From contig CM055093.1 of the NCBI GenBank assembly GCA_029204225.1, positions 267,001 through 331,000 of the forward strand: 64,000 nucleotides of DNA. The letters are read 5' to 3'. Origin of the DNA: Diphasiastrum complanatum. Its lineage: Eukaryota > Streptophyta > Lycopodiopsida > Lycopodiales > Lycopodiaceae. The translations under genes were made by a program, and so were the position numbers. Numbering within the stretch: the stretch's first letter is position 1; each line of letters opens with the position of its first letter. Positions 45,000 through 56,863 of this stretch are shown here, piece by piece. Under the pieces are notes generated by a model. That model had not been told where the DNA came from. It worked only from the letters and a program-made list of their open reading frames with translations, and did no database searches.

Positions 45000-46945
45000 C
45001 TATGTTGGGTGGGTTGTCACTTTCTCGGGTTCCAAAGGTACACTAAGCGACAAATCTTCCAAATGAGATAAATCCTCATCCGATCCAACTGTATCACCTT
45101 CATGTAAACTTAGTTTCAAACAACTTACATGAAATACTGGGTGTGCAGCCAATTTTTTCTTGAAGATCGAGTTCATACGCCAAAGAACCAATTCTACGTG
45201 CAATCCTGAACGATCCAAAAAAATGGGTAGATAGTTTGTAATGCTCGCTGTACGTAACATCTTAGAATCTTTTGCAATCTTAAGATATACCCAGTCATCA
45301 ACTTTAAAATGTCTTGGAGATCTCTTAAGATCGGTATAGTGTTTAGCTCTATCCTGAGCACTACGGATACTATCCTTAGCCACTTGCAACATCTCTTGCA
45401 TATCATGCATGAAATCAGCAACATTCTAGATATTAACAGACTTCGTCTCAACATGTACTGAAGAACTAGGTTGAAAATCGTACATAAGCATAAAAGGACT
45501 ATAATCTATAGCATAATGCTTTCTACGATTATATGCAAACTCAACAAGTGGGATGTAATCTTCCCAATGAGATTGCATGTGAGAAACATACTTTCTCAAA
45601 ATATCTTCCATAGTTTGATTATCCTCTCTGTCTGGCCATCTGATTCAGGATGGTCATAAAAATTAAAACTCAGGAAAGTTTCCAGTTTATGGAATATTGC
45701 CGACCAGAAGTGACTTGTTTAGATCTCTATCACTAACTCTCCAATGTCACTCGACAGACCATACAACCGAAATAATCTTTCAACAAAGATCTGGGCTAAT
45801 TCAGAAGCCTTTAACTGGTATGAAAGCAGCTAACTTAGTTAACCGATCCACTACAACCCAAATAGAATCATTTTGTCGTTGGGTCTCAGGAAGTCCAACT
45901 ACAAAATCCATAGATATGTTTTCCCATCTCTTATCAGGGATATCTAACAAATGCAACAAACTACTAGTCTTATGGCGTTCAGCCTTTGCTAGTTGACAAG
46001 GCTTGCATTTAATCACATATGACTCGACATAGGGTTTTGAGCTTTGGCCAATAAAGCTCCCTCTTAACCAAGTCCAAAGTCATGTGTATACCGGGATGTC
46101 CTGCACAGGGTATGTCATGACATTCAAACAAAATCTTGCGCTTGAGCTCCTCATCCCCAGGTACACAAACTTTCCCATTCTGAAATAACAATCCATCTCG
46201 AATGATAAATTGTCCCACAATCTTCTTATATGTTTTTGTTAGTTATGTCCCCTATGAATTCGACTCAACATTGTCCACATTTCTTCCAGTCTGAACAATG
46301 TTCCAAATATGACCAAAATAGGAGTCTAATTCATATTTTTCTCTTAGCGAAAGATATAGATCCGTGGAAATCTGGGTGAACGACAACTTGTTTAGTTCAC
46401 CGATCTGCGGACTAAGAACATACGCAACTTGACTAGAGTTGTCTCTTATGTAATGGATTTCATGATCGAATTCTTGCATCAATTCAGCCCATCGAGCTTT
46501 CCTCCCTCGAAGATCATGTTGATTGCAAAAATACTTAAGAGGCTGGTGATAACTTACTACCATACAAGTAGTGTCTCCAGGTTTTAAGTGCATGGATTAC
46601 TGCAAACAATTCATTTTCCTACGTAGTATAACGCAACTGAGGACCAGTGAATTTTTTTGCTTTCAAACGCTAGTGGCCTATCCATTTTGTAATAGAACCG
46701 CTCCAATTGCAATGTCACTTGCGTCAGTTCTTACGATGTAAGGTAAGTTTGGATTTGCAATTTGTAACACGGGAGCTGAAACAACCAATGTTTTAAGTTT
46801 CTCAAAACACTGATTCAATTTCTTGTTCCAAACAACTAGGTTGATTCCTCTTTTTCTTTTTATTAACAATCTCTTTTGTCAGATTATTGAGTGGAGCTGC
46901 TACCTTAGCATAATCCTCAATAAAACTTATGAAGGAAATTTATTT
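45000..46945 (-). pseudogene. Ty3-type (chromovirus-like) pol relic
   Basis: Reading leftward on the minus strand, the end of RT comes first (YAKVAAPLNNLT, CFEKLKTLVVSAPVLQIANP). RNase H follows (VRTDASDIAIGAVLLQNG; HQPLKYFCNQHDLRGRKARW). Then comes the integrase H2C2 region (LFECHDIPCAGHPGIHMT, CKPCQLAKAERHKTS), the integrase core (ISMDFVVGLPETQRQNDSIW), and an integrase C-terminus with KKLAAHPVFHVSCLKLSL, typical of chromoviruses. RT upstream of 46945, including its catalytic box, and gag are absent. Frame breaks separate every block. No LTRs were recognised. Confidence 0.88.
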
Positions 46946-46980
46946 TTCCAGTCAAACGTGGATAAAAAGAATTCACTGCA

Positions 46981-47316
46981 CTATGCACCTAAGAGAAATT
47001 TTGATCTGAACAAAAAGCAGAACGAAGTGCATGAGCTAGAAAAATATTTGGATTTATTCTCGTGAAAAATATATGTAAGCCTTCCAGAATTTACACTAGA
47101 GCTACTATCTTGACTCACATCATTTGAAGATTGTTCGCGTGTTGGTGCTTGTTTTTCGGCACCGCCATACCTCTTATTGAACATTGAAGAGTCATTTGTT
47201 GTTATCGTCGCGACTGGAACAGAGGTTTCTAGTTTTGCTAACACTAAGCTCAGTGGAAGAGGTGTCGTGCTACATATATATGGTTGCTGCCAGATGGAAA
47301 TGTCACCGCTTACCAA
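46981..47316 (-). other. Possible orphan exon or decayed coding segment
   Basis: After an acceptor-like ATATATGTAG, the minus strand is open for about 80 codons rich in Ser and Thr (LAKLETSVPVATITTNDSSM, FNKRYGGAEKQAPTREQSSN). I do not recognise it, and it may be chance. Confidence 0.2.
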
Positions 47317-50181
47317 TCACAAAATATGAAAGATATGGAGTATAAAAAATTTATCATTGGACTTAAAAAGGTCATTATTAAGGCAAAACAAGAGTTAGCA
47401 GTGAAATGGATGGAATGGAATGAAAAATGATTGTAATTTCATCATTGATAGATGTTTCATTAGTGAGGATGCCAGTACAACCTATAAATGATAATTTTAA
47501 ATCCAGAACAACCCAAGAAAAGTTATGAAGAAATCTAACTTGTGTATAGTCTACAAATGTCAAAGTTAAGAAGAAATAGGGATGCACTTTTTCTAGCCAC
47601 CGATTCTATTGTAGAGGATTAACTTTTAATATCAGGCTAGACAATAGTGAGCAAATCCTTACTATACAACAGTGCTTTGACTTGTTCAAACCAAAATCAC
47701 ATGCCTACTCCATTACAAAGATCATAAGCAGAAGAAGAGCCCTCACTAGCTCACTCACTCTTGAGATATAGAATAAAACAATTCATCTTACAACATTTCA
47801 TAGAAAAAATGTCTTTGCATTTGTTCTGCAAAAGCTTGGCAAGTGTAATTGAAGTTCAGAGAAAGAACAACCATAAAAGCATGAATCGATAACAACCACT
47901 CGAACAAATGACAATAAAATATTGTGTCAGATCCTTAAATGGGATCATAGACTGTTACTAATAAACACAAGTAGATTGCCATTCATTGACAAAGAAACAA
48001 AGTGAGAAACAAGGTGAGACAGAAGAATAAATCTATATTGATAAATGAATAACAATTGACAACACTCAATACAAATTTGCAATGCAACATGGATTTCTAG
48101 AGAAGTACAACACCTACATTGCCACTCGAGTTTACTGAGAAATAAGAGAAGCAAAAGTGTTCTCTGAAAACACTACAACTAGTCTATTTCATACAACTCA
48201 GAATGCTACTGTCTGAATGCCTTAGAAATGGAGGGTATGGATTTGTATATAGAAACAAAACTTGTATGACTGAGAAAGGCCCTATTGCGCGAATAAGTCC
48301 AATATTGATTTGACATGTGGAGCAGGGTGTCCATAAGCCAATAGCACGTTGCCAGAGTTTAGAGTAATTGTAATAGCCAAGAAACAATCTCAAACAAGGC
48401 ATAGGCTTTTGTTGACTAGTGGGAAACCATTTTGGCTAGAACTCATCTATAAAGTGCTTGAAAATAGTCGCTAGAAGATGAGGTGCGCTAGGCGTTGTTG
48501 GAAATCTGCCCAAATTGCAACTTGGTTACATATAAATTCTCCTTATGCATCTCTCACTAGCATTAGGCATAAAAGTGTAGCCATTGGATAATGGTTCTCA
48601 AGAAAAGTAGGATACACAATCAGATTCTGAAAATTAGCAATGTTCATACACTCATCTTCATGATTCCGAAAAATGCACTTTCTTTCACTCTCTTGATACT
48701 TTGTAACCAGATGGAATCTCCTATGCACATTATGAATTCACTACATGGCAATAAAATCAAAGAAAATAACCATATGTTTCTAGTGTCACGACAATCTCCA
48801 CAATTGATTGTTGCAAAAACCAATGTTGCCAGATAGGCTGCACATAAGTCTTTGAGTCTCGAGTGAACTATTATGGGCAATGACATAAAGTTCGGCTAAC
48901 CTATGTGTTTGATTCATTTTCATCAACACCATTGGAAAGTGGAAAAATGATGTATAATGAAAGAGGTATTTGTGAGATAGCTTGGTGGATTATTCACGGT
49001 ATGTCTAGAGTTTCATTTTTTAGATACAAATTTTTTTGGAAAAGGGATGCATGGTAATGAGAAAAATCACAGAAAATATGGACATACACCGCAGCAAAGG
49101 AAGCAATGTGGGAGTTCGTTAAAACAACTGCAGATAGAATGCCACACAAGTGTCGATGAACAACTAGTATGGGAGTTGAAGCCACACAATATGTTCTTCC
49201 CAGTGAGATGGACTACTTGAAACAAGATCAACATAATCACAAAAGGTAAATCAGATCAAGGAGATGTCAACAAAGATTTAAACATTTTCGCTTCGGCGGT
49301 TCATAAAACAATCTAGAAGTTCGAATCAAGCTTCTGCCATATAGATTCCAATGATAACAATGGTGATTGCTTATATGTGGTTGATAAGAATACTCTTGCT
49401 ATACTCCATTGGCTTAGTAACTAATAAATGGTAGTAACTAATAAATTTAGAAAAGTCTGATCTTATGTACGTTAAAGTAGACATGAGCTTGTGGTTTTTT
49501 GTTAAATAAAGTTCTCTTGCATCATGAGTCCGGTTATTATATGTAAAGCCACGTACTCATATAGGGCTTGACCATGGTACACTTGAATGGCATGGATTTG
49601 CCCAAGTTGTTCGGTGCTTGGACTTTCGAAAAATGGTTACGGGATATCCATGGGGGCTAGCATAGCATGGAGGTGCTCTAGTACCTAGCGTTGTGGCCAT
49701 AGTCATGTCTCTGTCCATCAACATAGTGAAGGATAGTTGCTTACATGTAAAATGTAGATGTGAACCTAATACATTTCTTTTGCTCTTGTACTGATCAGTA
49801 TGGCTTGTGCCCTGATACGACTTTGTTAAAGGACATAATGTATTGCTTAGTATTGAAGTAAATGATTGGGAAGATTGGACGTACTTGTTATAAATGCAAT
49901 TTAGCTGATAAAGTAGTAAATCTTGTTTCGGACATGGATAACAAGTGATGCTCAGCTATAACACCTGTCTTCCTCACGCGACTAACTTGTGTGGTTTTGT
50001 TGTGTGGGATGTGGCAGGTAACAGCTGGGTGTCTTAAAGCTTGCTTCACTTTATGGTACTATGTACTGTTAAACTTTAGACAGCTGTATTTTTACTTGTT
50101 ATGCCATAAATTGAAGGGTTCAAAGGGTTTGGTCTTGACTTGTCAAGAGAGACTATGTGAAATCTTGTTACTCTCTCTCTC
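47317..50181. other. About 2.9 kb with no gene recognised
   Basis: AT-rich sequence; no transposon protein, LTR pair or RNA gene was seen. Confidence 0.5.
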
Positions 50182-50459
50182 GGAGGGGGAGGCCGCAAGG
50201 GAGGGCACACGGTTGGGAGGGCTCGGGGAGGGCACGCTGGGAGGGTGTAGGGAGGGCACATGGAGGGGCGCGCATGACGGGCGCGCGGGGAGGGCATAAG
50301 GAGGGGGCGCAGGGAGGCACGCAAAGGAGGGTGCATGGGGAGGGCACTCGAGGAGGGCGTGCCGAGAGGGTGTAGGGATGGCACATGGAGGGGGCATGGG
50401 GTGGCCGCACATGGAGGGTGAAAGGACAGGTGTGCAGGGAGGCGCGTAAGGGAGGGGGC

Positions 50460-50464
<5 letters not shown>
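50182..50464. repeat. G-rich imperfect minisatellite
   Basis: About 280 bp of variations on GGGAGGGCACATGGAG/GGGAGGGTGTA, strongly G-rich on the plus strand and dense in runs of three to five G. Open frames of this tract on either strand are repeat artefacts. It directly precedes a (TC)n tract and the right duplication copy. Confidence 0.8.

Positions 50465-50525
<61 letters not shown>
50465..50525. repeat. (TC)n microsatellite
   Basis: An uninterrupted TC tract joining the minisatellite to a GC-rich remnant (50526-50580). Confidence 0.95.
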
Positions 50526-50527
<2 letters not shown>

Positions 50528-50837
50528 GTCGCGCGCACCCCCCCCCATCGACCGCCCGCCGCCATCGACGGACACACTTCACTAGTAGTCATAGTAAATT
50601 AATTAGATATTCATAATTTTTTTTTTGAAAACCTTGAGTATGTTGTGATGATCAAGATGCATTGTATATAACAATAGTTAGCTAATCATTTAAGAGAATA
50701 CACTAACTATACATGATAAAGTATATACCAGTAATACACAAAGATTCAATTTCCACCTTGGCTCTCTTGTAAGAAACCACATCCATCACAACTTGGCTAG
50801 AGGAGCACCACTAGTGATTAGAAACACATCCCCCCTT

Positions 50838-50872
<35 letters not shown>

Positions 50873-51913
50873 GGATAATATCTATTGTCATCCCACTTTA
50901 CCAATACAAATTTTTTTTACGGCATTTATGATCGACATTTTGAAGATTTTTTTGTAGGTGAAAAATTGGTTTTTCTTAGCTTAAGCACCTCTTCAAGTTC
51001 CATATGGTTTACATTCAACAATCAAGATCTGAAGCATATGATATAACAGACATAAATGTTGGCTTTTTCCATAAGCTATTGGGTTGCTTCTTTTACAAGT
51101 TACCTTTGCTCACCTAATAGGGGAAGTAGTGGCCAATTTGTATGTGACTTAATGAACATCCACTCCTCCTCCATCTTCTCCTTTCTCTCTTTTTTCTTTT
51201 CTCTACTCTCTTCTTCTCTCTACTAAGTTACATGTCCTAGCAGCGGATTAAAGTAGCACATTTCAACACGACATTTTTTTAGCAAAGGATGGGCCAATCA
51301 ACCTGACAACACATTTTTTTAGCTGTGTGTTTTTTTGCAGCAGGGCGTGTTGAAAGTCAGGACTCCGGAGTTGCAAGCAGTACGTTTCAGTAGGAGCACC
51401 ACATTTTTTCAGCAAAGGACGGGCCAATCAGCTTGACAACGCGTTTTTTTTTAGCTATTTTTCACGGTTTTTGCAGCAGGGCGAGCTGAATGCGAGAATG
51501 GAAGCCGTGAAACAACACGTTTATGTCTTGAAGGCTTTTTGAACGATTCCAAATGCAGGTTGGAAGGAGCATGCCACAACAGTTCACAGTTGGAAAAATG
51601 CTGGTGAAAGGCGCACCACCCTTACACCTCCCATCCCAAAAGCGTCCCCGTTCACCTCGGGCAGCCCAACCAGGGCCCTCACACGAGTCAACATCTTATT
51701 GGCGCGAGCATTAAATGCCCGTAGGTGCCAATAAGCAACATTGCCCCCCCCCCCCCCAACCAACACACACACACACAAAAAAAAAAACAAACATAAAGTG
51801 CCATATGAAGTAAATACAATAAAAAATGTGATGAATCAAAGCACAATAATTGAAAGGACATAATTGCCAAGTGTGAATACACTCTCACATTAAAACTTGG
51901 TAGCAGATTTCAA

Positions 51914-52099
51914 GGGATACAAAGTTACGCGCCACTAGTGGGTTATACACAATATATACAGCATGGCCACGCCATCTGGGCAATGCCAAGAGCGGAGCAA
52001 GCTCCTTACAATGTCACTACGCAGCGGCTGAAATTCGAGCCTGCGCCATGCTAGTCACAGTCAACCACTCTACCCAAGCACCGCGTTACGATGGACCAA
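51914..52099 (-). mobile_element. tRNA-derived SINE with 7-bp target duplication
   Basis: A 186-bp insertion absent from the left duplication copy, flanked by ATTTCAA at 51907-51913 and 52100-52106. On the minus strand, TTGGGTAGAGTGGTTGAC resembles a polymerase III A box, and GGCTCGAATTTC about 30 nt later resembles a B box, as in a tRNA-derived SINE head. The body then runs to the 3' end near 51914 without a poly(A) tail. The empty site in the paralogous copy makes the boundaries firm. Confidence 0.8.
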
Positions 52100-54101
52100 A
52101 TTTCAAAATTTCATTAATCACCTATCAAAATTCCAAAATAGACTCTTTCTTTCTTGACCCATGTTATCTTTTTCCTTCCTTGTGATTGTGATTTCACCTC
52201 AAGTCTTGTGTATGGAGGATGGGGATGGGGATGGGTGAGGGAAGTCTTTGAGACTTTGTCTCCTTCTCTCTCCTTCCAATTTTCGTATGAAGCTGTCGAC
52301 CAAGTCTTCTTAACTGCTCCTTCCCATCCTTTTCTATAAGTTGATCAAGCTGCTTTCCTTTCAAAATCTCACATTGTTTTCCTTTGATTCTAAGCTTCTC
52401 TGCAGATCTAGTTGCAAAGTCACATGGGTTTTTCATAGTTTGCTCTATTGTGTCTCTGGGCAGCTCGCTGGTTCCTTCTCATTTCAGGTGAAACACCAAC
52501 CAGGGTTGCAAATCTTTGTTGTTTTTGCATGCTGGGTTTGTAAATCCAGGGCTCGTTGGTGGGTTTGGAGGAAGACTGAATCCTGCAAGGTTGAAGAGGG
52601 AAAACGTTATCACAATGGAGACATCGTTACGCTTCGGGGGGGACCAGAAGCAGCTGCGCTTGCATGCAAAAGAGAGCTTCTTTCTCGATAAGTCCTTCCT
52701 TTTACAGGCCAGTACCCAAAATTCGGCTAGCAAAGAGTGTTAACCCCAATCCAGAAGTACATAGTTAAGTAGCTCTTTTAATCTGCAATGATACAAATAT
52801 CTTTGTAGCTAACTTAACCTAACTATAATATGGGATAAACGTCTCCTATTAGAGTCCATCACAAAAATGAATAGTTAAAATTTAATGTACATGTTCTAAT
52901 GCTCCAGTGGCTTGCAGATCCATGGGAAACTCAACACTCATACTGGAGCAACTAGTGGGGTGGCCCAACTTAAAAGGAAGTTCTTACCTGGGGTGAATAA
53001 TCTTCCTCTTTTGTTTACTTTCCTTAAAAAATTTATTCCGAAGAAGTCATGTCATCTTGTTGGAACAGAAAAGTGAATTCAGCAAGTAGCTTCACACTGA
53101 TCAAAGATGATTCTAGCTAGAGTTAGTAGTTTGTTTAAAGTGCCTCATCATGTTGCTTCCGATTGCGACATAAGACTGATTTCCAGTGAGATAGTTGAGT
53201 CGTTGAGTCTACCTCACGTCCACAATTCGGGATTTATGGTAGTATTGTTTGCTTCAATTTGAGAGTAGTAAGTGATTTAGGAATCCTAGAATTGCAAAGG
53301 CAATGCGAGCTTAGGCTTTGACACCCTGCAACAAGATCAAGTATTATTCGTAAATACGGCAGCCTTTTTTGTAAATAATACAATGAATTAATTATGATAC
53401 TAACTCTCCATCAAACCATAGATGCATGCAAGCTGTACAAACTGTGAACAACATATGTGTGTCCAATATTGGTAAACGTAGAGCCATACACACAGGCGTA
53501 CGACTGCATGCATCAGCGTTGAGCAATATCATTCAAAGTAAGGGTGGAGACACATCCTTGCAATCTAACCAAGCTAGTAGGCAAGTAAGATGACGATCCC
53601 TCAACAATACAGTGGGCCTTTACATGAAGGAAGGCAGCCAAACGTGGTACCTGGCACATGACTCACTTTCCAACACAGTAGATTTGTGATTTGGACAGGC
53701 ACGGTCTACCACGTGAGAAACCTTTGTGAGTGGAAATCTCTTGCTCTGGGCCTCAACCTGTACTTAATGTCTATTACCTGTATACACTTAGGGAAACAAT
53801 TATCAAAGAGACTAGTCTACATCACAATATTGACATGCACTGCATAAAGGAGTCAAGAAGAGCTTATGTAGATGTAGTTATATTCAACTACAAAGCACAT
53901 TGTCTACAATCAAGTTGCATAGTTCATTTGACAATACATTAAAAAAATCCCAGTGAAGACTTTGATCCTTAGGAAGAGAGAAATTTCCATCCTTACCACA
54001 ATAGTACAATTCTCTTGCCTTCTAGATTGTGTAGAGGATGTGCTATTGTTACTTGGTCAATCTCTAATTTGCAGTCTTGAGAGCTCTTTATTAACTCCCT
54101 T

Positions 54102-56851
54102 TGTTAGTCTATTGGTGTTTCTCTTAGTTTGTTGGGAATTTGCCACCCTGTTTTTGGAATTGCCTTTGCCTACTGTAAAAGCTTTTTTAAATATTTGTCT
54201 TGGGTTGCAACATATTGCTTCCTAGTTCTTAATCCAAGACCACATCCTTCAACGGTTCAAAATTTGGAGGGTTGTCTTTACAATACAAGTCATAACAAGA
54301 TCTTGATAGAAAAATAAATGTTTGTTCAACACTTCAAATACAAAATCAACATTTAGGACTAGCATACCGGTCTCTAATATCTTTGACTTTAATGATGTTA
54401 TTGTCAGAAATGGTGAACTCTTGCAACTTTGCCTCGACGCGAAAACGAAGCGAAGGTCGAATGGCGAACAACTCGCAAAAGTCAACAGACCTCGAAAACC
54501 CTAAGACACGAAGCGAAGCGAAACTCGAAGGTCGAATGATTCGCGAAAGTCAAACATGCCTCCAGGACCAGAAAAACAAAGACACGGCACGAAACGAAAG
54601 AAATGAAAGAAAATCTTTCGCGATGCTAGTTGGCAGCTCAACGGGCGTGGAGTCTTAAACTTCACGCCTAGCAGAAACGACTAGCAGTAACGAAGAGTAA
54701 CTAATTAGTTGATTAGCGTTAACTACTCTCGTAATTCTCTGTTTAGCTATCTTGTAAACTCCACACAGTGGAGATATAAACTATTTTTCTGGATCAAAAC
54801 AAACACAGAGAATGTGCGTGAGTAGAGCAGAATAGGACATGAATAGAAACGAAATAGCTGTGCATGAAAGTCTGCCAACGAGCAGAACACAGCGAAAGAG
54901 CAGAGCGTCAGGCCGCCAACGAGCAAGACACTGACCATCTCGCTCTAAAAATTAAACTGATAATTTGATTGCTCTATTTTGTGCATCTCCTCGTCTTCCG
55001 CTGTCTTGATTGCTAGAATGAAATCTGTTCTGTGATCTGTAGTCGCGTGTCTAGGTTCCTGTGAGCTTCCGCACAAGCAAACTCAAAAGAAACAAAATCG
55101 TTTGCGACAGTTATGGATAATAGAGTCACAAGCCTCTAGTCTTACAATATGCAACTTGTTTCTCATGTACAACAATGTGGCAACATTGACAATATCAAAA
55201 TTTGACCTCAAAAATTAAAATATCCCAACTATGTTTGGGGAGGTCTTTAGCTTCCCCTATGTGATGTCTAATGCTAATTTTCACCAACATATTGGTCAAT
55301 ACAAGAATAGGCTTGTTGCTCCCTAGCATCATAATCACGGGCTTCCTTTTGATTAACATGCCTAGCTTAGTAGTAATTATTGACTCGCAAGCTTAATTTG
55401 TTAGTATGTTTTGCATCTTGAAAGTCCATTTGCTATAGTTTGGCAACATCCAACTTTGCGGTGTAAACTCCAAAAAGCATCAATTGAAAATGAGAAGTGT
55501 GATAGTTGTGCCTAGCACCTGGAATTCTATGCCTAGGGTTTTGACTTTTTCATAATTGAAGAGGAGTTTTACTAAGATATTTCAGGGATTGCCAACGTAG
55601 ACATTTGATTTGATTGGTGTAGTTGTGTTACCAAGATATTGTCAATAGCCAAAACCACAAAGGTAGGGTTTTTGTAGCCCCATGTATCGCAAGAAGTACA
55701 TGGTAGTTGCCTCAATTTTTTGTGCCCAACTGGTAGTTGTGGCTCCTCAAACGCTCATATCCCTCAATTGGAAGTATGCGCCACTTCTAGAATGTTGTTG
55801 ATTTGGAAGTGGGGTTTTCAAACCCTAGCTCAATAAACTAATAGAAATTGGAATTCCTCAATGGTGAAAACCTTGGTTAGTGCTACTATGCTAAACACAA
55901 TTAATGCACACAGGATGTCTGACCTCACCTAGTTGTGGTGGCAAGCTAACATTCACATATGAGCACAGACACCTACAGACTTACAAACCCTCACGATAAA
56001 GAAGTGCAATCTCAATACAACTGATTTGATGACATGTTGCTTCTATTGCAAAATAAGCTTTCCACTCACCTATTTAATCTTTTGTCGACTTGATTGCTTT
56101 GATGAAGTGTTTAGGACACTTAAATACCATATATTTGTTTTCATTCTTGGACCTCTAACAAGAATCATTTTTCAATGGAAAATCAAGAATTTTGTCCAAG
56201 TTGACTAAGAAATCCAACTAGAGCTCTTTGTATGAGTAATTGATTCAAAGTGGAATAGCCTGTTTTAGTTCCCTGGCTCTTCAACCTTTCATTCAAACCT
56301 ACAAATTTTTGTATCTAGTATGATCTCCCATAGTTTGGCCAATAATGATGCTCTAATATTTGGAAGGGTTATTCTTGTCTTTGGTCTTATGCCTTTTGCC
56401 TATTCGTTGGGGGATAATTCCACGAAGGAATGTATGAATAGGTCTTCTTGTTACAATTAACGTTCACATTGTTACCGTAATGTTGTCATCTAGGGTTAAT
56501 TAGGATTATTGGGCCATGCCTACGTGCTAATTCTACCTTTACCTATATTTAGTAAAGTCAAGTTAGAATTTAGTTAGACTCAAGTTTGAGAATCTAGTGC
56601 TTGATTTGGAGCACAAGTTTTTCTATAGATAGATGTTCGGTGCTTTAACCTTATATAGAGACATCAATTAAGCAATTGCTTTTCGGCATAGATAAAACCG
56701 TATAAGTATGTAGTGCACCCAAGCTCATTAGTAATGGGACATAGTTGGAGTTTCTCATCACTTGTTTTCTCTCTCATGTATTTGGCTATTGTTTCATCAC
56801 AATAGGAATCTTGTCTTGGGTTATTTGTATGATCACGTCGGTTTTCTAACA
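54102..56851 (+). repeat. Possible long copia 5' LTR region (nested)
   Basis: TGTTAG at 54102 and CTAACA ending at 56851, directly before a primer site, could be the ends of an LTR. That would be 2.75 kb, or about 2.0 kb after removing the solo LTR at 54402-55109. Another TGTTAG at 55399 would give 1.45 kb. With no 3' LTR in the window I cannot choose. No coding sequence is recognised inside. Confidence 0.4.
54402..55109. mobile_element. Solo LTR with 5-bp target duplication
   Basis: A 708-bp unit beginning TGTCAG and ending GCGACA, flanked by GTTAT at 54397-54401 and 55110-55114. No internal retroelement sequence is present, as expected after LTR-LTR recombination. It contains repeated CGAAGCGAA and CTCGAAGGTCGAATG motifs in its first 150 bp. 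Confidence 0.75.
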
Positions 56852-56863
56852 TGGTGTCAGAGC
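56852..56863 (+). other. Primer-binding site of the 3' copia relic
   Basis: TGGTGTCAGAGC, one mismatch from the Met-tRNA copia site, immediately after CTAACA. It marks the 5' LTR edge of the element whose gag-pol relic starts near 58985. Confidence 0.65.

Noticed and set aside
50182-50585. Several long Pro/Ala- or Gly/Arg-rich open frames on both strands
   Set aside because: They are translations of a G-rich minisatellite and TC tract in all frames.
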